A stretch of DNA of 64,000 bases from Armatimonadota bacterium (lineage in GTDB: Bacteria; Armatimonadota; Zipacnadia; Zipacnadales; JABUFB01), in the NCBI GenBank assembly GCA_013314775.1, contig JABUFB010000007.1:62001-126000 (forward strand). Direction: 5' to 3'. Of this stretch, positions 36,733 through 43,833 are shown piece after piece (positions within the stretch are counted from its first letter, which is position 1; each line of letters starts with the position of its first letter). The notes beneath the pieces were generated by a model. The model worked only from the letters and a program-made list of their open reading frames with translations, had not been told where the DNA came from and ran no database searches. The position numbers and the translations under genes are program-made.

Positions 36733-37368
36733 ATGAAGCGCTGCCTGCTTTCTCCCGGTCCCGGCGGCGGTCCAGGGATGATCGGACGTCCAGGACTGAG
36801 TGGCACCGTGGAACCGACCACTGACGCCGACGATTTCGCCAGAATCGTCGAACAAAACTACCAGCGCGTGTACAGCGTGATCTTCCGCATGATCGAAGAT
36901 CGCGAAGAGGCGGAGGATCTGACCCAGGATACCTTCGTCAACGCCTATCGCGCTTTCGACAGCTTCCGCCACGAGAGTCAGGTATACACGTGGCTGTACC
37001 GTATTGCCGTCAACCTTACGAAGAACCGGCTGGACCGCCGGCGCAGGCGCCGTAACTCCGAAGGGCCGTCGCTGGACGAGCCGGTGGCCATGGAAGACGA
37101 TGAGCTGTCGCGGCAAGTGGAAGACTTTCGGCGGGCCCCGGACAGGTCTGCGGAGAACGCCGAACTTGAACGCATCCTGTCGGAAGAGGTCATACGCCTG
37201 CGGCCCGAATACAAGGAAGTCGTGATACTGCGGGACTACGAAGGGCTGTCATACGAACAGATAGCCCGCGTTGTTGGCTGCAGCGTTCAGGCCGTCAAGT
37301 CCAGGCTATTTCGGGCGCGCAGTGTACTGCGTCGCGCTCTTGCGGAGTACCTCGAGATCGAGCCGTAA
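36733..37368 (+). CDS. ECF-type RNA polymerase sigma factor
   Basis: A sigma factor of the extracytoplasmic-function type. Region 2 starts at DDFARIVEQNYQRVYSVIF and includes EEAEDLTQDTFVNAYRAF and the FRHESQVYTWLYRIAVN helix for -10 recognition; region 4 is LRPEYKEVVILRDYEGLSYE followed by QIARVVGCSVQAVKSRLFRA for -35 recognition. Region 3 is absent, as usual. The start is uncertain: ATGs at 36628, 36697, 36733 and 36778 are all in frame and the sequence before the conserved region is low-complexity (Gly/Pro-rich). No anti-sigma gene is adjacent. Its position between the TamB-like gene and bamA suggests a role in envelope homeostasis; this is inference. Confidence 0.88.
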   Translation: MKRCLLSPGPGGGPGMIGRPGLSGTVEPTTDADDFARIVEQNYQRVYSVIFRMIEDREEAEDLTQDTFVNAYRAFDSFRHESQVYTWLYRIAVNLTKNRLDRRRRRRNSEGPSLDEPVAMEDDELSRQVEDFRRAPDRSAENAELERILSEEVIRLRPEYKEVVILRDYEGLSYEQIARVVGCSVQAVKSRLFRARSVLRRALAEYLEIEP

Positions 37369-37417
37369 CCGCCCACACCGGGCACACAGAGATGAACCAA
37401 TCGTGGGGAGACAACCA

Positions 37418-39310
37418 ATGCGGATTAGAGCAACCGGGCAGACGCTCGCCACGCTGCTGGCCGCCACGGTCCTGCTGAGTCTCGCCATCACGGCGAGTGC
37501 CCAGGGATTGCTGGTGTCCGAGATCAAGGTCGAAGGGGCCGGCTACGTCTCGGCCAGCGTCATCGAGAACGAGATCAAGGGCATCCTCAGCGTAGGGGCC
37601 GAGCTGACCCCGGAGAAGATCACCGCGGCGCGCGAGGCGATCGAGCGCCTCGGATATTACGACAAGGTCGAAGTCTCCCAGCGCGTGCTGGCTGAGGGCC
37701 GAGTCCAGGTCATCATCAGCGTTGTCGAAAAGCAGCGCATCGAGAAGATCCTCTTCGTCGGCAACACCGTTCTGAGCGACGACGACCTTCTGGGGGTCAT
37801 CAACTCCAAGCCCGGCGTGCTCGTGGACAGGCGCCTTGCAGAACGCGACGCAGTGCGGATTCAGTCCGCATACACCAAGGCCGGGTATTTCGCCCAGGTT
37901 GCTCACGCGAACGTGGACAATTTCGGCGTGCTGACTTTCGTTATTGAGGAAGCCAGGATCGAGGCCATCAAGATCACGGGCCTGAAGCGCACCAAGGAGT
38001 GGGTCGTGCGGCGGCAGATCGAGATCAAGCCCGGCGAACTCTACCAAGAGCGCAAGCTCATCAGCACCGTCCATCGGATCAATGAGCTGCAGCTTTTCAA
38101 GAACGTGGAGTTCGAGGCTCACCTGGGCGAACTCGACCCAATGAATATCACGGTGGAGTTCAAGGTGGAGGAGACCCGGACCGGGCAGGCCGGACTCGCC
38201 TTGGCCTACAGCAGCCTGGACGACCTGGTTCTGATGGTGTCGGTGCAAGAGAACAATTTCCGGGGCCAGGCCGAGCGTGCCTCGGTCAGCCTGGAGATGT
38301 TCGGCCGCACCAGCTACGACCTCAGCTACGAAGAGCCTTTCTGGGATGAGAAGGGCACCGCTTTCGAGATCAACCTGTTTGACACCGAACGCAAACGCCA
38401 GTTCTTCGGCGGCGCCGCCGTCTCAACCGGCAGCGACGAGTTCGAGGAACGCCGCACGGGTGGCAGCATCCGCATTTCGCGGGCCCTGGATGAGGCCAAT
38501 CGCAGGCGAGCCACCGTTCGGTTCCGCAGCGAAGAGGTGTCCAGTTCATTCTTCCAGGGCGTGAAGTACGTCGGGACGCAGGTGCCCGGAGGAGTGTCCC
38601 CTGCGCAGACCATCGACGACCTGCAGGATGGCGATCTGCGGGATATCGTCGATAATCCGAATCTCGAGCCCGACATCCCCGGTCCCGGCGACATCCTCGG
38701 GCCTATCAAGGTGGCTGCTCCCCTGCATCCCGGCGGTCGTCTGGCCAGCATAACGCTGGGTTACAGCTCGGACCTGCGCGACTCGCGCTTGAAGACTACG
38801 ATGGGCAGCTTCTGGTCGGGCAACGCCGAATTCGCCGGAAGTTTCCTGGGCGGCGAAGTGAGCTTCACCAAGTTGACAGGAGAGTACCGCTACTACCGAC
38901 CGGTGGGGAAGAAAAAGGACGTTATCGCGGCCCGAATCATGGCCGGAGCCAGCTTCGGCGATCTGCCCCTGTTCGAGTCGTTCACTGCGGGTGGCTCCAA
39001 TACGCTGCGCGGTTATGAGGAAGACCGGTATCGCGGTGAGAATCTGCTTCTGGGAACGGTGGAGTACCGGCGCGCACTCAATGAGAGCCTGACTCTTGTG
39101 GGCTTTGTGGATGTCGGCGACGCATACGGCGGCAATTTCCCCACCGTGGTTCCCGGCTTCAGCGTTCCCGCGGAGGACCAGAGCTTCGAACCCCATGTGG
39201 GTATCGGGGTGGGAGCGCGCATCGTGACGCCCGTGGGTCCTTTCCGGATCGACATCGGCTGGGGAGAAGACGGGAGCCAGGCGCACGTCAACTTCGGGCA
39301 CACTTTCTGA
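37418..39310 (+). CDS. bamA: Outer-membrane assembly protein BamA (three POTRA domains)
   Basis: A 630-residue Omp85 protein that folds outer-membrane beta-barrels. After a signal peptide (about 1-28) there are three POTRA domains (about 30-105, 106-180, 181-255; for example RIEKILFVGNTVLSDDDLL starts the second), fewer than the five of E. coli. The C-terminal barrel includes GGSNTLRGYEEDRYRG, the RGF/Y loop that seals the barrel, and ends AHVNFGHTF with the terminal Phe of the outer-membrane beta-signal. The ATG at 37418 has GGGGAG seven bases upstream; the frame is open from 37271 but that stretch overlaps the sigma gene. A Gly/Asp/Pro-rich loop (about 395-430) breaks the barrel and is unusual. 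Confidence 0.92.
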   Translation: MRIRATGQTLATLLAATVLLSLAITASAQGLLVSEIKVEGAGYVSASVIENEIKGILSVGAELTPEKITAAREAIERLGYYDKVEVSQRVLAEGRVQVIISVVEKQRIEKILFVGNTVLSDDDLLGVINSKPGVLVDRRLAERDAVRIQSAYTKAGYFAQVAHANVDNFGVLTFVIEEARIEAIKITGLKRTKEWVVRRQIEIKPGELYQERKLISTVHRINELQLFKNVEFEAHLGELDPMNITVEFKVEETRTGQAGLALAYSSLDDLVLMVSVQENNFRGQAERASVSLEMFGRTSYDLSYEEPFWDEKGTAFEINLFDTERKRQFFGGAAVSTGSDEFEERRTGGSIRISRALDEANRRRATVRFRSEEVSSSFFQGVKYVGTQVPGGVSPAQTIDDLQDGDLRDIVDNPNLEPDIPGPGDILGPIKVAAPLHPGGRLASITLGYSSDLRDSRLKTTMGSFWSGNAEFAGSFLGGEVSFTKLTGEYRYYRPVGKKKDVIAARIMAGASFGDLPLFESFTAGGSNTLRGYEEDRYRGENLLLGTVEYRRALNESLTLVGFVDVGDAYGGNFPTVVPGFSVPAEDQSFEPHVGIGVGARIVTPVGPFRIDIGWGEDGSQAHVNFGHTF

Positions 39311-39342
39311 GCAGAGAGGTTACAGGACCGCAGCGCGGGGCC

Positions 39343-39371
39343 TTGCATAGCCCCCTCAATCTGTGTAGAAT
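39343..39371 (+). promoter_or_regulatory. Sigma70-type promoter for skp/ompH and lpxD
   Basis: TTGCAT at 39343-39348 and TAGAAT at 39366-39371 are 17 bases apart. A start near 39378 would leave a leader of about 140 bases before the ompH ATG, which contains the hairpins described separately. Confidence 0.6.
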
Positions 39372-39380
39372 TGGGATACA

Positions 39381-39445
39381 CCGCAACGGAATCAGCTTCC
39401 GTTGCGGTGCTGTTATTGCGAGACGAAACACGTCTCGACCGCAAC
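39381..39445 (+). promoter_or_regulatory. Leader with mutually exclusive stem-loops upstream of ompH/skp
   Basis: CCGCAACGGAA (39381-39391) pairs perfectly with TTCCGTTGCGG (39397-39407) across a 5-base loop. CGAGACG (39419-39425) pairs with CGTCTCG (39431-39437). CCGCAAC recurs at 39439-39445, so GTTGCGG (39401-39407) can pair either with the first arm or with this copy, enclosing the second hairpin. This is the arrangement of an attenuator-like switch; no ligand or leader peptide is evident. It does not match a riboswitch class known to me. Confidence 0.45.
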
Positions 39446-39517
39446 AAGAAGCCTCCGTGTCTGTCTCACAAGATAACAGCCCACGGGCTGCAGTGCCGTT
39501 CGGAAAGGAACTGTTGA

Positions 39518-40270
39518 ATGGCTGTGAGATTGCCGGTCTTGGGACTTTTCCTGACATGCCTGTTGGCGGCTACCTCGTTTGTAGTTGCGGACACCCAGAG
39601 CGACACGCCGGCGGCGCCGGCCCAACAGCCTGCAATGAGCGGCCTGAAGATCGCTGTGGTTGACGTGAAGCGCATCAATGACGAGTTCGTCCGGCCTCAG
39701 GCGCGCAACGAAGAGACGGCAAACTGGGCACGGCGCCAGCAGCAGTACATCGACGAACTGCAAAACCGCTACATTTACCTCAGCGAAGAGGCCTTCAACG
39801 AGATCATCCAGATTCTCGGAATGTCGCGGCCACTTCCCGCAGAAGCCGCTAAGCGCCAGCGCGAGCTGCAGGACGTGAATGATAAGACCGAGGCGCGTTT
39901 CCTGGACCTGCAGCGAAAAGTCGACCGGACTGCGGAAGAGCAGGAGGAGTTCAACCGTCTGCAGGCCGGCGTTGATGCGCGCAACAAGCAGGTTGAGCAG
40001 ATCGTCCAAAACCTGCAGAACCAGCTGAACCAGATGCAGATGGACACCATTGACGCCGCCATGGATCGTGCGCAGACCGTGATCGTTGAAGTTGCCACGG
40101 CCGGCGGCTACAGCCTTGTTTTCGCAAAGGCCGCAGTGATTCACGGCGGCGACGACATTACGGACCAAGTGTTGGAAAAGCTTGCCGAGTTGCCGACTGG
40201 GTCCGCGAAAGTTGGTGCGCCGGGTCCGCCTGCAGCAGCACCGGCTCCGGCGCCTGCAGCGACGCCCTGA
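39518..40270 (+). CDS. skp: OmpH/Skp-family periplasmic chaperone
   Basis: A 250-residue secreted protein (signal peptide about 1-24). The strand LKIAVVDVKRINDEF near residue 43 is the OmpH opening, and residues about 60-190 form long charged helices (coiled coil: AAKRQRELQDVNDKTEARFL, EEFNRLQAGVDARNKQVEQI), as in the Skp tentacles. The segment GGYSLVFAKAAVIHGGDDIT near 200 is the conserved C-terminal strand. A Pro/Ala-rich tail follows. Skp family members hold unfolded outer-membrane proteins in the periplasm and hand them to BamA. AAGGAA lies upstream of the ATG. lpxD follows one gene later, the same skp-lpxD neighbourhood seen in proteobacteria. Confidence 0.9.
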   Translation: MAVRLPVLGLFLTCLLAATSFVVADTQSDTPAAPAQQPAMSGLKIAVVDVKRINDEFVRPQARNEETANWARRQQQYIDELQNRYIYLSEEAFNEIIQILGMSRPLPAEAAKRQRELQDVNDKTEARFLDLQRKVDRTAEEQEEFNRLQAGVDARNKQVEQIVQNLQNQLNQMQMDTIDAAMDRAQTVIVEVATAGGYSLVFAKAAVIHGGDDITDQVLEKLAELPTGSAKVGAPGPPAAAPAPAPAATP

Positions 40271-40290
40271 CGGGGTCTGCGGGAGAGCAC

Positions 40291-41466
40291 ATGGCAAGAC
40301 CGGCTGGAGCCGGGGAATTGCGAAGGTCCAAGCGCACATTGGAATGCATGACCCTGATGAGGCTGACCTGCTGGGCCCCTCGGGGCTTACCGACTGCTAT
40401 CGCGCTGGTCCTGGTGACGGTGGGTGCACAGGTTCCCGCCTGGGGACAGGGGAATCCGCCGGCGGCGGAGCATGTCGGCCATGTGTATCTGGCGCAGCTG
40501 ATGGTCAGGCATCCGCTTTACCCGGACCTTGTGCGACTGGAACGGGCTATCCAGTCGCTTCAGACGCCTGAGCCGGAGATGGTCCTCGAGACGTTCACTG
40601 CCGGAGCGCGCATCGAGGGCGAGTATATAGCAGGCCCTGTGATTTCACGTTGGGCGGTGGAGCGGCTGGTTGCGCGGCGGGACGAAATCGTGACCGGGCT
40701 GTCAACTGTGCTGGATCCCACGCTCGCATCCCTGCCCGAAGACCTGGCTTCCGAATTACAGTGGCGTCGTGATCAGATCCAGCGGGCGGCGAGGCTCGAG
40801 TTGCTCACTGCCCGGGCAGATTCCAGCCGGGAACTGGCCGAAGCCTCGGTGAGACTCTACCGCGAAAACCAGGAGCGCCTGACGAGTCTGGGGGAAGAAC
40901 TCGAGGGTGCTGGGGAGAACCCCGAAGACGTCCGGGCGGAACTGGAAGAGCACCTCGCGCAGATGCGAGCAGAGCACGAGGAACGTCTGGACCGCCTCGA
41001 GCACACCGTCGCGCAGCGGACGCAGGCGGCAATTGCTCAGAGTGAACGTTCCGCCTGGCGTCGGGCGAGAACCCGCCTGCGCAGGCCAACCGGAGGTATC
41101 TCCGAAAGCCTGCGTGAGGGCATGATCGAGACGCTCCAGAGCTTTCCGTTCCCGGACTGGCTCAGTGACGTTTCACTGCAGATCCCGGCGCCGCAACTGC
41201 CCACCGGCGACGTTGCCCGGGACGCGGTCGGGACCGTGGACAGCGCCAGGCAATGCAATAGAGAGCGTCTCGCTGCGGAACTAGTTCGCCGTCGTGCTGT
41301 CATAACTGAAAACATACGCAATGCGACACGCCTCGGCGCGGAACGCATAGCCAGGAAACATGGGGTCCGGCTCCAGTTCTCACCAGTCGGTGATGCGCAG
41401 GGGCCGGACATGACCGAGGAGATCGGCGAAGCCCTGTCAGCTCTCTGGGGCGCCGGTTCCCGGTAG
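40291..41466 (+). CDS. Secreted coiled-coil protein of unknown function between skp and lpxD
   Basis: A 391-residue protein with an extended, basic N-terminus and a hydrophobic signal segment around residues 33-52 (PTAIALVLVTVGAQVPAWGQ). Residues about 65-110 resemble the start of an OmpH-type unit (HVYLAQLMVRHPLYPDLVRL), and about 140-265 are strongly charged and helical (RLYRENQERLTSLGEELEG, EHLAQMRAEHEERLDRL), consistent with a second coiled-coil chaperone, although similarity to Skp is weak. GGGAGA lies six bases before the ATG at 40291; ATG 40348 is an alternative that gives a shorter signal peptide. It starts 20 bases after ompH/skp and 25 bases before lpxD, so it is part of the operon. 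Confidence 0.7.
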   Translation: MARPAGAGELRRSKRTLECMTLMRLTCWAPRGLPTAIALVLVTVGAQVPAWGQGNPPAAEHVGHVYLAQLMVRHPLYPDLVRLERAIQSLQTPEPEMVLETFTAGARIEGEYIAGPVISRWAVERLVARRDEIVTGLSTVLDPTLASLPEDLASELQWRRDQIQRAARLELLTARADSSRELAEASVRLYRENQERLTSLGEELEGAGENPEDVRAELEEHLAQMRAEHEERLDRLEHTVAQRTQAAIAQSERSAWRRARTRLRRPTGGISESLREGMIETLQSFPFPDWLSDVSLQIPAPQLPTGDVARDAVGTVDSARQCNRERLAAELVRRRAVITENIRNATRLGAERIARKHGVRLQFSPVGDAQGPDMTEEIGEALSALWGAGSR

Positions 41467-41491
41467 CAGGTCTATGGGAGGAAACTGAACG

Positions 41492-42544
41492 GTGCAGAAG
41501 GTTGCTATTCCTCTGGCGCGCATCGCCGCCCATGTGGAAGGCACGGTACTCGGAGATGCCGGAACCCTGATCAGCGGTGCGGGCACACTCGAAGAGGCCG
41601 AAGCGGGACACATTGTCTTCGTCGAGCGTCCGGAAATGCTCACGGCGGGCGAGCAGAGCAACGCCTCGGCCCTCATCGTTGCACCGGGGCTGTCCAGCTC
41701 GGCGAAGCCGATTGTGGTCACGGAAGATCCACGCCTCGCCTTCAGCAAGGTTCTAGAGCTCTTCGCGCCCAAGCCCAATGCCCAGCCGGGGGTGCATCCC
41801 ACTGCGGTCCTGGGACGCAATGTCACCTTGGGCGAGCGCGTCTCAATTGGCGCGCACACGGTGATTGGAGACAACGTGATCATCGGGGATGACACCATTA
41901 TTCATCCCCTGGTCTATATTGGGCATGACGCTACTATCGGAAAGTCGACGGAGATTGCCCCGCAGGTCTACATCGGCGACCGCGTGACTGTTGGGGATCG
42001 CACCACGATCCTGGCGGGTGCAGTCATCGGGTGCGATGGTTTCGGCTTCCTCCAGACCGGCCAGGGTCATCGGAAGATCCCGCAGATCGGGACTGTGGCC
42101 ATCGGCAATGACGTCGAGATTGGCGCTTGCAGCACGATTGACCGCGCCACTGTTTCCGTCACCCGCATCGGTGATGGAACGAAGATCGACGACCAGGTGC
42201 ACATTGCCCACAACTGCAATATCGGGCGAAACTGCTTGCTTTGCGGACAGGTGGGAATCGCCGGTAGCACCCGGGTCGGCGACAATGTGGTTATGGGCGG
42301 GCAGGTTGGGGTCAGCGACCATGTGACGATCGGCGACAACGTTGTGGTGGCGGGTAAGTCTGGGGTGTTCGGTGACATCGACAAGCCGGGTGTCTACTCC
42401 GGCTACCCCGCCCGGCCGCACAAGAAACAACTGCGCAATATCGCGATGTCCCATCGTCTGCCGGATCTGGTGGAACAGATCAAGAAGATGGAAGCGCGCA
42501 TCGCGGAACTGGAACAGAAGCTAGCTGAGCGCGAGGGACAATAG
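41492..42544 (+). CDS. lpxD: UDP-3-O-acylglucosamine N-acyltransferase LpxD
   Basis: A 350-residue enzyme that adds the second hydroxyacyl chain in lipid A synthesis. It has a short N-terminal uridine-binding domain (1-100), a left-handed beta-helix built of hexapeptide repeats (NVTLGERVSIGAHTVIGDNV and onward to about 320), and a C-terminal helix (LVEQIKKMEARIAELEQKL). The catalytic His lies in HIAHNCNIG near residue 235, as in E. coli LpxD. The start is GTG with GGGAGGA upstream. Its presence shows the organism makes lipid A, hence an LPS outer membrane. It is the last gene before a hairpin terminator. Confidence 0.95.
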   Translation: MQKVAIPLARIAAHVEGTVLGDAGTLISGAGTLEEAEAGHIVFVERPEMLTAGEQSNASALIVAPGLSSSAKPIVVTEDPRLAFSKVLELFAPKPNAQPGVHPTAVLGRNVTLGERVSIGAHTVIGDNVIIGDDTIIHPLVYIGHDATIGKSTEIAPQVYIGDRVTVGDRTTILAGAVIGCDGFGFLQTGQGHRKIPQIGTVAIGNDVEIGACSTIDRATVSVTRIGDGTKIDDQVHIAHNCNIGRNCLLCGQVGIAGSTRVGDNVVMGGQVGVSDHVTIGDNVVVAGKSGVFGDIDKPGVYSGYPARPHKKQLRNIAMSHRLPDLVEQIKKMEARIAELEQKLAEREGQ

Positions 42545-42574
42545 CGCCCGGGGAGCAGTCCGAAGATCGCCAGA

Positions 42575-42608
42575 GGGCCCGGCACTCCTTACGCCGGGCC
42601 CTTGCTTG
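42575..42608 (+). terminator. Rho-independent-type terminator after lpxD
   Basis: GGGCCCGGC (42575-42583) pairs perfectly with GCCGGGCCC (42593-42601) across a 9-base loop, followed by TTGCTTGT. The T tract is imperfect. It lies between lpxD and the next gene, which starts only about 10 bases later. Confidence 0.6.
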
Positions 42609-42618
42609 TGCAGGGCCT

Positions 42619-43824
42619 GTGAACATGATGCAGTCGATCCTCCTTCTTCTGCTCGCAGCGGCCGCGGCAATACCGGCGTCATCTTACGCCCAGGTTACTA
42701 CGATCGGACCGCTGCCCGTACCGGGGCCGGGGCTTATCGATGCCCTGGACGGCGACCCGCTCCGCTCAGCCTCCCAGGTCATCATTCCCCGTGAGCCGTT
42801 CCATGACGGGCCGGACGGTGGATTGAGCACCTGCGCGCCCGGCGCCGAGCTCATTCGCATACCGAGCGGGTCCTACTTCTCACTCCCCTCGTGGCAGAGC
42901 GTCCGTTTTCGCTCGGGTTCAGCTCCCGGCAGCGATCCTGTTCGGGTCATCCTGAGCAATGATCCCGAGCGCGTGCCGATGCCACGCCTGCTGTCGCGGA
43001 GCCGGCTGCGCGTCGGGGAGCGCACCCATTTCATGTGGCACCATCTGTCCGAATACCCTCAGGGCATGAATCTCGTGGTGCGCCTGCGCAACCAGGGATA
43101 TTCCCCCGCGGTGCTGGATATCGTGGCGGCCCACGGAGGTCCGACGCCCGACGAGATCTGGGCAGGGCATGTGATTATGCGGCGGTTCCTCGGGGGTTGG
43201 CAGGCGGGCCAGGGATTCCAGGTGCGCATTGGGCCGGGGGATGTCTTCGAACTGTCCCGCCGCTGGTTCCCGAAAGGGCACATCGCCGGCGGAATGGCGG
43301 ACCTGTGTCTGCTGGAGGGTTCGGATGTGATCCTGGAGAGCCTGGCCCAGCAAGACTGGCGCTGGTCGCCTTCGCTGGACAGCGTGCGCGCGCTGCTGCC
43401 TAACGCGATCCCGCCTCCGCTCGAGCTCCCTGGTGTCAGGCTCGTCGCGGTTACCCATGAGGTCGGCAAAGCCTGGCAATTCGTCACGATCGGCAAGAAT
43501 ATGGAGTTCAAGGACCACCCGGCCCTCAGGGGCGATTACGGCGTGGTCTACAAGGCGGAAGTCACCTTCGAGAATCCGAACCGGAGGAAGGCGCGTCTTG
43601 AGGTAGCTCTGCGGGCCGGAGGCGGGGTCGCTCGCGGAGCGGTGATCGTGAACGGGAAGATCGTGGAGACGGGCCTGCTGTCGATGGGGATGGAGCACAT
43701 CCTGTTCGATGACAGAGGCTCCACGGCGCCACGCACCCGCGTGCAGGTGCGCCTTATCCCTCAGGCGGGCTCGAACTATCCCGTCAGCCTCGTTGTGCGC
43801 AGTGTTCTGAATCCAACTGGCTGA
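42619..43824 (+). CDS. Secreted protein of unknown function
   Basis: A 401-residue protein with a clear signal peptide (MMQSILLLLLAAAAAIPASS). The rest is beta-rich with no family I recognise. Visible landmarks are a Pro/Gly-rich start (IGPLPVPGPGLIDALDGDP), a central WHHLSEYPQGMNLVVRL strand, and a late PNRRKARLEVALRAGGGVA followed by VIVNGKIVETG, which reads like an immunoglobulin-type or surface-layer-associated fold. GTG at 42619 or ATG at 42625 could start it. It follows the lpxD terminator and is convergent with the kinase gene, so it may be a separate unit. Function unknown. Confidence 0.7.
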   Translation: MNMMQSILLLLLAAAAAIPASSYAQVTTIGPLPVPGPGLIDALDGDPLRSASQVIIPREPFHDGPDGGLSTCAPGAELIRIPSGSYFSLPSWQSVRFRSGSAPGSDPVRVILSNDPERVPMPRLLSRSRLRVGERTHFMWHHLSEYPQGMNLVVRLRNQGYSPAVLDIVAAHGGPTPDEIWAGHVIMRRFLGGWQAGQGFQVRIGPGDVFELSRRWFPKGHIAGGMADLCLLEGSDVILESLAQQDWRWSPSLDSVRALLPNAIPPPLELPGVRLVAVTHEVGKAWQFVTIGKNMEFKDHPALRGDYGVVYKAEVTFENPNRRKARLEVALRAGGGVARGAVIVNGKIVETGLLSMGMEHILFDDRGSTAPRTRVQVRLIPQAGSNYPVSLVVRSVLNPTG

Positions 43825-43833
43825 CCCCCCGCC

